Part shown: in pieces, positions 1 through 6,319 of the stretch
Layout: the number at the start of each line of letters is the position of its first letter
How positions within the stretch are numbered: the stretch's first letter is position 1
Virus record (IMG/VR): IMGVR_UViG_3300037882_000817
Span: 1-46,131 of that record
DNA: 46,131 bases
DNA from: a virus
Reading direction: 5' to 3' (one strand)
Position numbers and translations under genes: made by a program
Notes under the pieces: generated by a model
Seen by the model: the letters and a program-made list of their open reading frames with translations, nothing else
Told to the model about the DNA's origin: nothing
The model's database searches: none

Positions 1-11
1 ATAAGTCGACC
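1..11. repeat. Left copy of 11-bp terminal direct repeat
   Basis: ATAAGTCGACC here is identical to the last 11 bases of the window. A chance match of both ends is very unlikely, so the contig is probably a complete genome. The repeat contains the palindrome GTCGAC and lies about 50 bp upstream of the small terminase gene across the junction, where lambda-like phages place cos. It may be a cohesive-end sequence or simply an assembly overlap. Confidence 0.7.
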
Positions 12-23
12 CTCAACGGAAAA

Positions 24-50
24 AGTACCGGAAGTACCTTGAGTACCCCC
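24..50. repeat. Three tandem 9-bp AGTACCNNN repeats followed by C9
   Basis: AGTACC occurs at 24-29, 33-38 and 42-47, exactly 9 bp apart, and the last copy runs into nine C residues (46-54). The array sits 13 bp from the terminal repeat. It may be a protein-binding array for terminase or a regulator. The C9 run is also a place where length errors are likely. Confidence 0.6.
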
Positions 51-88
51 CCCCGCTTGCGCATAGCGTTACCCCTAGCCCGGATACC

Positions 89-367
89 CTAACCCACAAC
101 ACCGCGATAGCCGGCACAAGCTCGATTATTATGCGCCCAGGTGCTCGGGAGCACGCGGGCCACCGTCGGGGTTCGATGCGACATTGATGCGATCTCACCT
201 GGCATCGCCTTGGCACTGACGGCGCAGATCAGATTACCTCTCTTGCGTCGATAGATGCGTGCTATCAGACCGCCATCGATAAATCGCTTGACCTCGGCAG
301 CAGGGAAAAGCCGCTTTGATCCATTGGCGAACTCGACACAGATTTCAGCAGCTACGAAACCGTCCAT
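89..367 (-). CDS. Hypothetical protein, first leftward gene before terminase
   Basis: This 92-residue reading frame starts at ATG 365-367. I do not recognise it. The first 60 residues look like a real basic protein (FANGSKRLFPAAEVKRFIDG), while the last third is arginine- and alanine-rich and less protein-like. It lies downstream of two leftward promoter candidates and, if the genome is circular or concatemeric, directly upstream of cos and the terminase genes. There is no strong ribosome-binding site. It could be a small regulator of the late operon or a chance frame. Confidence 0.45.
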   Translation of the reverse strand: MDGFVAAEICVEFANGSKRLFPAAEVKRFIDGGLIARIYRRKRGNLICAVSAKAMPGEIASMSHRTPTVARVLPSTWAHNNRACAGYRGVVG

Positions 368-444
368 GCGTGGCGATACCTCAGATGTAATCGGTGTATT
401 CGCTGGCCCAGCTTGCGCATCGTCGCGGGTGAACTACTACGGGT

Positions 445-474
445 AGGGTACGGGTTGCAAGCGCGGCGTGTCAA
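445..474 (-). promoter_or_regulatory. Candidate leftward promoter
   Basis: On the minus strand TTGACA (474-469) is followed after 18 bp by TACCCT (450-445). An A8 tract lies just upstream of the -35. It would drive the gene at 89-367 and, across the genome ends, the terminase and late genes. The -10 matches the consensus only partly. Confidence 0.4.
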
Positions 475-594
475 GTTCTTTTTTTTTGCGCGAGTGGATC
501 GCTCTTCGCCGCGAACACCCCAACGCATCGGCGCGATTCCATCGCTGCCCCGCTCGTGGCGCATAAAAACCCTACCGCCCCGCCCGCCGCCTTG

Positions 595-623
595 AGTATA
601 GGGTACTACGTCAAGCGGCGCAA
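595..623 (-). promoter_or_regulatory. Candidate leftward promoter
   Basis: On the minus strand TTGCGC (623-618) is followed after 17 bp by TATACT (600-595), a five-of-six -10 match. TACTACG, which occurs three times between 434 and 634, lies inside the spacer (604-610) and just upstream, so the motif could be an operator. Confidence 0.4.
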
Positions 624-667
624 TAGTACTACGGCTTCTTTGATACCGATGGGACTCTCTTTTTCCT

Positions 668-696
668 TTGACAAACTGCGCGCAGTGGGTTAATCT
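668..696 (+). promoter_or_regulatory. Rightward early promoter
   Basis: A perfect -35 TTGACA (668-673) is followed after 17 bp by TAATCT (691-696). Transcription would start near 703, about 40 bp before the first rightward gene. This is the strongest sigma70-like promoter I see and should drive the whole 743-3003 operon early in infection. Confidence 0.65.
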
Positions 697-742
697 GGTT
701 ATGTCAGCAGGCGCTGGCGGAAAGAGGGAAGGACACAATTAC

Positions 743-976
743 ATGATCTACGCATACGTAACAACCGAATCGTGCCGCTCGATTGAAGCAGAGAAGATCG
801 GCGCGGAAATTGGCCGCAACTCAACCCCAGTCGAGGAGCACGGCGACTACGCCGAATGGCCCTATGACGAACGGGAGACACTGCAACTCATTGTTCGCGC
901 CAGCACGCAGTACCAGCGGCGGGCGGCGCAAGCGGTGGCGGAGTTGCTCGGATGGAAGGAGGCCCGCAATGGCTAA
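743..976 (+). CDS. Small early protein, paralogue 1 (MxYAYVT family)
   Basis: This 77-residue acidic protein is unknown to me. It is the first gene after the rightward promoter, and the start at 743 is preceded by GGAAGGA; an in-frame ATG at 701 sits almost on the predicted transcript start and is less likely. It is a clear paralogue of the protein at 1792-2022: both begin MxYAYVT, share HGDYxxWP in the middle and end GWxxKEARNG or similar. The 3' end of the gene lies in a 29-bp exact repeat shared with that paralogue. Small acidic early proteins often bind and redirect host enzymes, but nothing here proves it. Confidence 0.75.
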   Translation: MIYAYVTTESCRSIEAEKIGAEIGRNSTPVEEHGDYAEWPYDERETLQLIVRASTQYQRRAAQAVAELLGWKEARNG

Positions 977-984
977 CCCGACGG
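956..984 (+). repeat. 29-bp direct repeat, copy 1
   Basis: The 29 bases here recur exactly at 2002-2030. Each copy spans the end of a MxYAYVT-family gene and the start of an overlapping MANPT gene, so it marks a tandem duplication of a two-gene block. Confidence 0.9.
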
Positions 985-1046
985 GCCTAGGCCCGCATGG
1001 CCGCAACGACAACCCCGGCTGGCCAAGCTGGCCGGGCCAATTTTAA
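969..1046 (+). CDS. Short MANPT protein, probably degenerate copy
   Basis: This 25-residue frame overlaps the end of the preceding gene in exactly the way that the 70-residue gene at 2015 overlaps its own upstream neighbour. Both begin MANPT inside the 29-bp repeat. After that the short copy diverges into a low-complexity, tryptophan- and proline-rich tail (GWPSWPGQF). It is best read as the decayed or truncated partner from a duplicated gene pair, possibly still translated. Confidence 0.45.
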   Translation: MANPTGLGPHGRNDNPGWPSWPGQF

Positions 1047-1061
1047 CAGAGGAGAGAAGAC

Positions 1062-1451
1062 ATGACCACAATCACAGGCAATACGTACCCAGTAAAAGAT
1101 CGCCTCCGAGCGATGGGCGGCAAGTGGAACGCCGATAAAAAGGCGTGGGAAGTTCCGGACGGCAAGGCCGCCGAAGCGCGGAAGATTGTCGCTGGCGCAC
1201 CCACGGAAACGCGAACTCCGGGCAAGTGCGCGAAGTGCAAAGGCCCAGTCAAAGAACCGTACATCGTCTGTTTTGGTTGTAAGCAGACGGCGGCCGGTAA
1301 ATGCGTAAAATGCGGCGATACGCTCGACGACTGGGAACGTCGTCACGGCGTGAAGCGCTGCGCTGGATGCCGTGAAGGTGGCGGCAACTACATGGGAGGA
1401 GCATCGTACCGCGATTCGCACGGCAATTTTGTGCTGGGCGACGACGACTAA
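1062..1451 (+). CDS. Zinc-ribbon protein with GKW/KAW domain
   Basis: This 129-residue protein follows a strong GAGGAGA ribosome-binding site. Residues 4-32 form a small domain with VKDRLRAMGGKWNADKKAW, a module I have seen at the N-terminus of plasmid and phage proteins, often with zinc fingers. The rest has cysteine pairs (CAKC, CFGC, CVKC, CAGC) that could bind two zinc ions. The C-terminus is glycine-rich and acidic. It is probably a small nucleic-acid or protein-binding early protein; its exact role is unknown. Confidence 0.75.
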   Translation: MTTITGNTYPVKDRLRAMGGKWNADKKAWEVPDGKAAEARKIVAGAPTETRTPGKCAKCKGPVKEPYIVCFGCKQTAAGKCVKCGDTLDDWERRHGVKRCAGCREGGGNYMGGASYRDSHGNFVLGDDD

Positions 1452-1490
1452 ACCAATTTAACCGCCCGCAAGGGTAGAGGAGAGAATGAA

Positions 1491-1721
1491 ATGCACTACG
1501 CGACCGAAGACGCTTTAAGCAAATGCCGGATGGAGGACATTCTTCCAATCCGGTGCAAAATGGCAGCCTCAGGTAATAGCTACATACTCCGCGCCGCAAA
1601 TGGCGAGAAGCGCTGGCTATTCACGGGCAACGCTCATACCGTGCTCGCGAACGCCGAATGGCCGAAGTACGGGAAAAACGCCGTGCTGTGGCGCAATGCG
1701 CAACCACTGCTAGCCGCCTAG
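1491..1721 (+). CDS. Hypothetical early protein
   Basis: This 76-residue protein follows GAGGAGAG with good spacing. It has no motif I recognise. The composition is that of a folded soluble protein, with no membrane segment. Position in the rightward early operon suggests a host-takeover or regulatory role, but this is inference only. Confidence 0.65.
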   Translation: MHYATEDALSKCRMEDILPIRCKMAASGNSYILRAANGEKRWLFTGNAHTVLANAEWPKYGKNAVLWRNAQPLLAA

Positions 1722-1791
1722 CCTACCGTCCCTAGCCGCTTTCGAAGCAGAGCGGCTGGATGATGGCAGGATGGACGAAAGGAAAGAGGAC

Positions 1792-2022
1792 ATGACATAC
1801 GCATACGTGACAAATGAGTGCTGCGTGAGCACGGTAGCCGTAAGGCCAGGCACGGAAGTTGGCGACAAGGCGGTATCACGGCACGGCGACTACTCCGCGT
1901 GGCCGTGGGGCAAGCGGGACACACTACGCATAATGGCTGAGCAGGGCGGCTACAATTACCGCTGCGCGCGTGCAGTTGCGCTGTTGTTGGGGTGGCTAGG
2001 CAAGGAGGCCCGCAATGGCTAA
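1792..2022 (+). CDS. Small early protein, paralogue 2 (MxYAYVT family)
   Basis: This 76-residue protein is the paralogue of the product of 743-976, with the same MxYAYVT start, HGDYxxWP centre and KEARNG end. The ATG at 1792 is preceded by GGAAAGAGGA and is preferred over 1771, because it aligns with the paralogue. Two adjacent cysteines (ECC) near residue 10 are not shared exactly. The stop overlaps the next gene. Confidence 0.75.
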   Translation: MTYAYVTNECCVSTVAVRPGTEVGDKAVSRHGDYSAWPWGKRDTLRIMAEQGGYNYRCARAVALLLGWLGKEARNG

Positions 2023-2030
2023 CCCGACGG
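2002..2030 (+). repeat. 29-bp direct repeat, copy 2
   Basis: This is the second exact copy of the repeat at 956-984 and joins the second MxYAYVT gene to the full-length MANPT gene. Confidence 0.9.
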
Positions 2031-2227
2031 CGCGGTTGCGCCGGCCAGCGCGAGAAGTAATTTTGCTCGACGCGCTAACAGTCGCGCAGCGCGAGCTGCG
2101 TGATTGGTACGAATTTGCGAGCGAACCGAACAACACGGTTGCGCCGACGGCGAAGACTGAAACCGCCGCTGTGCTAGCGGTCATCGATGCGGCATTCGCC
2201 GCGATCCAGAGGAGGATTGAACGATGA
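2015..2227 (+). CDS. Hypothetical MANPT protein, full-length copy
   Basis: This 70-residue, largely helical protein overlaps its upstream neighbour by 8 bases and its downstream neighbour by 4. The first five residues are coded in the 29-bp repeat and match the short copy at 969. Residues 8-66 look like two amphipathic helices with an alanine-rich end. I do not recognise a family. Confidence 0.7.
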   Translation: MANPTARLRRPAREVILLDALTVAQRELRDWYEFASEPNNTVAPTAKTETAAVLAVIDAAFAAIQRRIER

Positions 2228-2445
2228 GCCGCATAAACATCAACGCGCGATGCAGCGTCAAGCTGACCGAGTACGGCGTATCGGTCTTAACGGCCTACTT
2301 CTTGACTCTGGAATGCAAACCGCCCTTGCTCGGAATCGGCAACGAGTACGTCACGCAATTGTGGGACTTGTTCCAGGTCTTCGGACCTGAGATGTACATG
2401 GGCAACCGACAAATTTTCGAGAACAACGAGGTGATCTTCCAATGA
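2224..2445 (+). CDS. Hypothetical early protein
   Basis: This 73-residue protein starts in an ATGA overlap with the preceding stop and ends in another with the next gene, so it is translationally coupled on both sides. It has no motif I know. The segment SVLTAYFLTLECKPPLLG is hydrophobic, but too polar for a clear membrane helix. Confidence 0.65.
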   Translation: MSRININARCSVKLTEYGVSVLTAYFLTLECKPPLLGIGNEYVTQLWDLFQVFGPEMYMGNRQIFENNEVIFQ

Positions 2446-2570
2446 CCGACACGCGCACCCTGTACGTCTACTACCGCCGCCGCCGCGCGGTGATCAATCT
2501 CGCCAAAGATGCCGCCGCTCTTTTGTTTGCGCTCGCGGCGATCTACGCGGCCTGGGCGGTGTGGGAATGA
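2442..2570 (+). CDS. Single-pass membrane microprotein
   Basis: This 42-residue protein is held by ATGA overlaps on both sides, which supports it despite its length. After a basic N-terminus with four arginines in a row (residues 12-15), residues 20-41 form one hydrophobic helix rich in alanine and aromatic residues. The positive-inside rule would put the N-terminus in the cytoplasm. Its role is unknown. Confidence 0.65.
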   Translation: MTDTRTLYVYYRRRRAVINLAKDAAALLFALAAIYAAWAVWE

Positions 2571-2749
2571 GCGACAAAGCGAAACGCGAGATTCTCGCCA
2601 AACTCGAAGCCGTGGCAAAGGCTATCAGAGAGGCCGAAACGGAATTTTGCAACCACCAACCATGCGGCCTGTACCAGGAGCACCTAGAGCTAGGTGATAT
2701 CGACGTAGCAGTCTGGACATTGCGCCGGAAAGTGTCTGAAAAACCATGA
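2567..2749 (+). CDS. Hypothetical helical protein
   Basis: This 60-residue protein begins in an ATGA overlap with the membrane microprotein gene. Residues 3-24 make an amphipathic helix (KAKREILAKLEAVAKAIREA), followed by a short region with two cysteines. No family is recognised. Confidence 0.6.
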   Translation: MSDKAKREILAKLEAVAKAIREAETEFCNHQPCGLYQEHLELGDIDVAVWTLRRKVSEKP

Positions 2750-3003
2750 TCCCGCGAGAATTTACGTGCGAACTGGTACTCGATGAGGATTTTGAAACCG
2801 TGCGCGACAGGCTATTTCTGACCATGACGACCGACGCCGATCTCCACGCCGAGGTAGCCCGCCGCCGCCAGGCAAAGCGCAAGTCCCGCCGAGGTGGCAA
2901 GCCGCCGATCATCAATGCCTGCCACGGTTGCGGATCGCCGGTGAACGCGCGCCAGCGGTGGGCTGGGTGTCCGCAATGCGGCGCTCACACGCGCAAGAAA
3001 TAG
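2746..3003 (+). CDS. Zinc-finger protein, last gene of rightward operon
   Basis: This 85-residue protein has an acidic N-terminal half, a basic patch (RRRQAKRKSRRGGK, about residues 39-52) and a C-terminal CxxC...CxxC zinc ribbon (CHGCGSP and CPQCGAH). The basic patch plus zinc ribbon suggests nucleic-acid binding. It overlaps the preceding gene by 4 bases and closes the operon. The next gene converges on it. Confidence 0.7.
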   Translation: MIPREFTCELVLDEDFETVRDRLFLTMTTDADLHAEVARRRQAKRKSRRGGKPPIINACHGCGSPVNARQRWAGCPQCGAHTRKK

Positions 3004-3043
3004 CCATTCCTGCCACGCAAACGGCCCGCCAAGCGCTCGAAGG

Positions 3044-3274
3044 TCACTTCGGCGTGGTTGCGGGCCTTCCGTCGTCCAGCGCATCGAGCATTCCGCGCCG
3101 CATCATTGCCGACAATATTTGGCCGGTTGACCGCATTTGGTCAGGTTTCGGCAGGTCATCGGGTTGGAGTTCGAGCACCGCGCGCCAATTTTCAGTTTCC
3201 CCGCGTTTCCCCGCATCTCCCCGCCTTGACAGGGGGCGTGTTTCGTGATAGCGCTTTTCAGTTTTCTGGTTCAT
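3044..3274 (-). CDS. Hypothetical protein downstream of DnaB
   Basis: This 76-residue, charged protein starts at an ATG inside the end of the helicase gene, with GAGAGG upstream. It is the last gene of the leftward early operon. The stretch RRGDAGKRGETENW is coded by three 10-bp tandem repeats (3195-3224). No family is recognised. Inverted segments at about 3023-3070 (GGCCCGC and GCGGGCC) between this gene and the rightward operon could form a weak shared terminator, but there is no T-run. Confidence 0.6.
   Translation of the reverse strand: MNQKTEKRYHETRPLSRRGDAGKRGETENWRAVLELQPDDLPKPDQMRSTGQILSAMMRRGMLDALDDGRPATTPK
3195..3224. repeat. Three tandem 10-bp repeats
   Basis: GTTTCCCCGC occurs at 3195-3204 and 3205-3214, and ATCTCCCCGC at 3215-3224. 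They lie inside the small gene downstream of DnaB. They could be a binding array or just a coding repeat. Confidence 0.6.
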
Positions 3275-4592
3275 ATCCAGCCTCTCGGAACGTCGTTGTT
3301 TTCGGGTCGAAGACCAGTCGGCAATCGCCGATAGGCCCTAAGCGTTGCTTGGCGAGAATCAGTTCGATGATCGGCTTGTCGGCGCGGTGAAGGAACATTA
3401 CGATATCAGCGTCCTGCTCGATGCTGCCGGAGTCGCGAAGATCGTCCAGGCGTGGTCGTCGGCCTTCTTTGGCTGAACTGCGCGATAGCTGGCTGAGTGC
3501 GATCACTGGCACATCAAGCTCCATGGCCATCAATTTCAGGCCGCGCGTGATCTCTGAAACGTCATCGGTGCGATTGTTCGACGAGCGGCCCGCTGGCGTC
3601 AGGAGTTGCAGATAGTCGATCACCACCAGCCGCGTTTCGTGCTCTGCCATGTGCCGAAGCAACGCCGCATGGATGCCCGGAACCGTCGCGCGCGCCTCGT
3701 CGTCGAGGAACACGTTCGCGTCCTTGATCGCGTTCGCAGCGCTTTGGACGTCCAGCCGCTCGGCCTGCGCGAGCTCCCCGTTCTGCCAGTCGGCCATCGA
3801 CACTCCGGCGAACGTCGCGACAATTTTGCGAGTGATGTCGGTTTTCGGCATTTCCAACGTCACGAACACGGCCCCGACGGCCTGCGTTATCTGATGCGCG
3901 ACAATTTGGACCGCCGCCGATGTCTTCCCGACGCTCGGACGAGCCGCCAGAATTACTAGATTGCCCCCCTTGAAGCCGCCCGTGGCGCGATTGAGCCACG
4001 CCCAAGGGGTTTGGATACCACCAACGGCATTCGACGCGTCCAGGAACGCCGTAGCGCGATTGTCGGCCAATTCTGAGCCGCCGCCGCGCATGACTTCACC
4101 GATGGATACCAGTCGCCGCTTCTTGGTCTGGGATTCGGCCACGCGCCGGATCATGCGCTCGGCCTCTTGTACCTCCGCCGCGCCCGCGCCCGGTGCCGAG
4201 AGCATTTCCATGATGGCTTGCGCGGCCAGGACGCCGTTGCGAAGCGTTGATTTCTCCCTCAGCCGGAGCGCGTAGGCGCTGAGGTTCGGCATCGGCGGCA
4301 GGCCCTCATCCAGGTCGATCAGGTACGAGAGCCCGCCTACAGCGTCCACTTCGTTCCGCTCGGCCAGCCGCTTAAACACGGTCACGCGATCCACCGCAAC
4401 GCCGTCGCGCATAAGCGATTCCGCCGCCGCCCATATCAGCCGGTGTTTTTCGACTGAAAAATCAGCCGCCGTTACGATATCGGCTACCTGATGCCAATAC
4501 TGGCCGAAATCTGCTAGCACGCCGCCGAGTACGAATATCTCGCAGTCCAGATCAATCGGCAACCCGCGCGTTTCGAGATTCCCGGCTCTCAC
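3258..4592 (-). CDS. dnaB: Replicative DNA helicase, DnaB family
   Basis: This 444-residue protein is a hexameric 5'-3' helicase that unwinds DNA at the fork. The N-terminal DnaB domain spans about residues 10-115. The RecA-like domain follows with Walker A ARPSVGKT (217-224), Walker B LVVIDYLQLL (322-331) and the late KQRLGPIG loop expected for this family. Length is normal. I chose GTG 4592 because it makes a GTGA overlap with the upstream replication gene and has GGGAGG six bases before it. The phage thus carries its own loader partner and helicase, as in P22-like replication modules, but no primase or polymerase. Confidence 0.95.
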   Translation of the reverse strand: MRAGNLETRGLPIDLDCEIFVLGGVLADFGQYWHQVADIVTAADFSVEKHRLIWAAAESLMRDGVAVDRVTVFKRLAERNEVDAVGGLSYLIDLDEGLPPMPNLSAYALRLREKSTLRNGVLAAQAIMEMLSAPGAGAAEVQEAERMIRRVAESQTKKRRLVSIGEVMRGGGSELADNRATAFLDASNAVGGIQTPWAWLNRATGGFKGGNLVILAARPSVGKTSAAVQIVAHQITQAVGAVFVTLEMPKTDITRKIVATFAGVSMADWQNGELAQAERLDVQSAANAIKDANVFLDDEARATVPGIHAALLRHMAEHETRLVVIDYLQLLTPAGRSSNNRTDDVSEITRGLKLMAMELDVPVIALSQLSRSSAKEGRRPRLDDLRDSGSIEQDADIVMFLHRADKPIIELILAKQRLGPIGDCRLVFDPKTTTFREAGYEPEN

Positions 4593-5425
4593 GACGTGAC
4601 CTCCCAAGACGCGTCGATCTCCTCTTGCCGCTTGATGCGGGCATCACGTTCGCTTATCGCCGTCTTTCGCTCCGGCGGAGCCTTCTTCCAACCGCCACCA
4701 CTCAGCCATTTGTCCAGCGCCATCGCGAAGCGGTTGCCATCATCCGCCCAATATCCGCAATGCGCCTCTAGGCCATCGAATACGGCAGCCATGAAGAACT
4801 CATACTTGTCCACGTCTTCGCCGAGCCGATGCCAATTATCGAAGCAGAACTGGTGTATGTATCTTGGCTCGCAGGGCGTCGGGTGCCGGTCGCGCAGTTT
4901 TTCCGTCCACAGGCCGATAGGCGTGCTCGCGTTTGCGGTTGGCGTAGCCAAAGGGGTAGGGGTTTCTTTCTTCTTTGAAACTGAAGAAGAAGAAGAAGAA
5001 GAAGGGGTTGGAGTTTGCTTAACCCCAGTGGTTGGGTTTTGGTTAAGGTGGGTGGTTGGATTTTGGTTAAGCAAGCGCGGGTTTCCGCCCAGTTTTCCGG
5101 CTTTCGCGCGAATTTGGCGCAGTTCTTCGTCGCGCATCATGCGGCGGCTAAAAATGATCCCGGTGGAAGGTTCGATCCCGGCTACCCCCAAGGTTAGAAT
5201 TTGCTTAAGGTGGGTGGTTAGGATTTGCTTATCCAAACCGAGCATGTTTGCGAGCGCGTCGTCCGGTATCGCGGCCCCATTGAGAACCAATTTCCCGCGC
5301 GGTTCGCAGGCGTGCATGTGCATCAGTAGGTCAAACCACACGGCCCGCGCTTCAAGCGTTAGCGCACGCACGGCTGGATCTCTGAGCCAATCGCTCGGAT
5401 ACCACTGCAAAGATGGCAGTTTCAT
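4589..5425 (-). CDS. DUF1376/YdaU-type replication initiator-like protein
   Basis: This 278-residue protein has the N-terminal DUF1376 signature (LPSLQWYPSDWLRDPAVRAL, then RAVWFDLLMHMH), a winged-helix-like domain found in phage replication proteins next to helicases. The middle (about 98-150) is a disordered linker with 8-residue repeats of the LNQNPTTH type and seven serines. The C-terminal third holds a second small domain. Start 5425 is preferred to GTG 5443, since AAGGAC lies just before it. The gene overlaps dnaB. By analogy with lambda O and P it should bind the iterons inside its own gene and load DnaB. Confidence 0.8.
   Translation of the reverse strand: MKLPSLQWYPSDWLRDPAVRALTLEARAVWFDLLMHMHACEPRGKLVLNGAAIPDDALANMLGLDKQILTTHLKQILTLGVAGIEPSTGIIFSRRMMRDEELRQIRAKAGKLGGNPRLLNQNPTTHLNQNPTTGVKQTPTPSSSSSSSVSKKKETPTPLATPTANASTPIGLWTEKLRDRHPTPCEPRYIHQFCFDNWHRLGEDVDKYEFFMAAVFDGLEAHCGYWADDGNRFAMALDKWLSGGGWKKAPPERKTAISERDARIKRQEEIDASWEVTS
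5000..5233 (-). other. ori: Probable replication origin: five 24-bp iterons in the initiator gene
   Basis: Two directly adjacent 24-bp repeats lie at 5186-5209 and 5210-5233, and three more at 5000-5023, 5024-5047 and 5048-5071. On the coding strand all contain TTAASCAAAHYCYAACC or a close variant. The unit is eight codons, so the repeats stay in frame. A purine/pyrimidine triplet run (GAA on the plus strand, about 4983-5003) borders the inner array. Iterons inside the initiator gene are the arrangement of the lambda origin inside gene O. The function is inferred; the repeats are seen. Confidence 0.7.
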
Positions 5426-5519
5426 TTCGTCCTTTTCTGTCACAGAGAGAGGTGGGACCGGATCAGGACGAACCGGCCCCGAATCGTCTCTAGCGACGTT
5501 GCGGGAGCTACCCGCGCCT

Positions 5520-5582
5520 CTATTTTACAACGGTTTCCGCTTCGGGCAAACTGGTTTCGTCGTCGTACACCGCAAGCTTCAT
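5520..5582 (-). CDS. Possible 20-residue microprotein
   Basis: This 20-residue acidic frame (MKLAVYDDETSLPEAETVVK) starts in an ATGA overlap with another tiny frame. The stretch between here and the replication gene (5426-5519) shows no further gene. Only the overlap chain supports it. Confidence 0.25.
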   Translation of the reverse strand: MKLAVYDDETSLPEAETVVK

Positions 5583-5635
5583 GCCGTAATCGTTGACGCC
5601 GGAGGATTGTCGAATAGCTTTGCTTGTTCGCTCAC
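5579..5635 (-). CDS. Possible 18-residue microprotein
   Basis: This GTG-started 18-residue frame overlaps the zinc-ribbon gene stop (GTGA) and the next tiny start (ATGA). It could be a genuine microprotein or a coupling bridge. Confidence 0.25.
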   Translation of the reverse strand: MSEQAKLFDNPPASTITA

Positions 5636-5805
5636 GGTCGTTCCTCCGCACAAACCGGACAGCAGTCGGCGCAGTAGATCTCCGCTGCTTCCGGCGCAGC
5701 TCCGACGATGTGCGCGAGCTCGCCGCGATCCGGGTAAATCCCGCATTTTTGGCACGGTGCCGCGATCATGGACGCGGGCAGCGTGTGGCAGCGTTGGTTC
5801 TTCAT
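5632..5805 (-). CDS. Small zinc-ribbon protein
   Basis: This 57-residue protein has CQKC near residue 18 and a cysteine cluster CADCCPVC near the C-terminus, which together could hold one zinc ion. It has a 4-base ATGA overlap with the VRR-NUC gene upstream. The function is unknown; such ribbons are common in phage early operons. Confidence 0.65.
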   Translation of the reverse strand: MKNQRCHTLPASMIAAPCQKCGIYPDRGELAHIVGAAPEAAEIYCADCCPVCAEERP

Positions 5806-6176
5806 AATTTTGCAATCTCCCTGATGAGTTGTTCCAAACTGTCGATTTGTAAAACAATTGCCCCGCGCTTGCGCTCCACGTCGCGCCAGAGCGTCTGGTC
5901 AGCGCTGCGCTTGCCTCCGCGCACCCCTCGCGCCTTCGGTCGCTTAAATTCGATCCAAACGACTTTCGCAGCGGCCCCGTAGTCGGTGTAGTAGATAGCG
6001 AGGTAGTCGGGCATTCCAATCTCGCCGTAACACTCGACGCGCCGACCGTTGCGGTGGATCTCGCCGTAGCCGGTTCGGATCATGCGCCAGCCGTGGGACT
6101 CCATGAGGTCAACGCACTGGCGTTGCACGTCAGCCTCGCTCAGTCGGATTTTGCCGGATTTGTCGAGTCGGATCAT
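5802..6176 (-). CDS. VRR-NUC domain nuclease
   Basis: This 124-residue protein is a stand-alone VRR-NUC nuclease of the PD-(D/E)XK fold. The catalytic motifs are visible: GMPD at residues 54-57 and EFKRPK at 76-81, with an early glutamate (SEAD) in the first helix. Family members are structure-specific nucleases that cut flaps or junctions, so it may resolve recombination or replication intermediates before packaging. ATG 6176 with GGAG upstream is preferred to GTG 6200, because it makes an ATGA overlap with the preceding small gene. Confidence 0.85.
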   Translation of the reverse strand: MIRLDKSGKIRLSEADVQRQCVDLMESHGWRMIRTGYGEIHRNGRRVECYGEIGMPDYLAIYYTDYGAAAKVVWIEFKRPKARGVRGGKRSADQTLWRDVERKRGAIVLQIDSLEQLIREIAKL

Positions 6177-6319
6177 TTGCTCTCCAAAAGAATCAAGCAC
6201 TCCTCTATCAGCCAGTCACACAGCCCCGCCCACGCGCCAGCTTTATCCTCGCCGTCGCCGTCAAGGTAGGCTTTGCAGTCGGCTTGGTTACGGTGGCAGA
6301 TAGAGATCTCGTCTGTCAT
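6173..6319 (-). CDS. Small acidic hypothetical protein
   Basis: This 48-residue acidic protein is joined by 4-base ATGA overlaps to the methyltransferase gene upstream and the VRR-NUC gene downstream, which is good evidence that it is real. It has three cysteines and a C-terminal helix (DWLIEECLILLESK). No family is recognised. Confidence 0.65.
   Translation of the reverse strand: MTDEISICHRNQADCKAYLDGDGEDKAGAWAGLCDWLIEECLILLESK

Noticed and set aside
352-738. 128-codon leftward frame across the left control region
   Set aside because: It spans three predicted promoters and is arginine/proline-rich without any fold-like pattern.
5160-5190. tRNA T-arm-like string GGTTCGATCCC
   Set aside because: It lies inside the replication gene, and no acceptor stem or anticodon arm can be built around it.
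5000-5233. CRISPR array reading of the 24-bp repeats
   Set aside because: The repeats abut without spacers, are in coding phase and there are no cas genes.
4596-5807. 403-codon rightward open frame opposite the replication genes
   Set aside because: It is antisense to the DUF1376 gene, has serine/arginine-rich shadow composition, and the poly-glutamate part is just the serine run read backwards.
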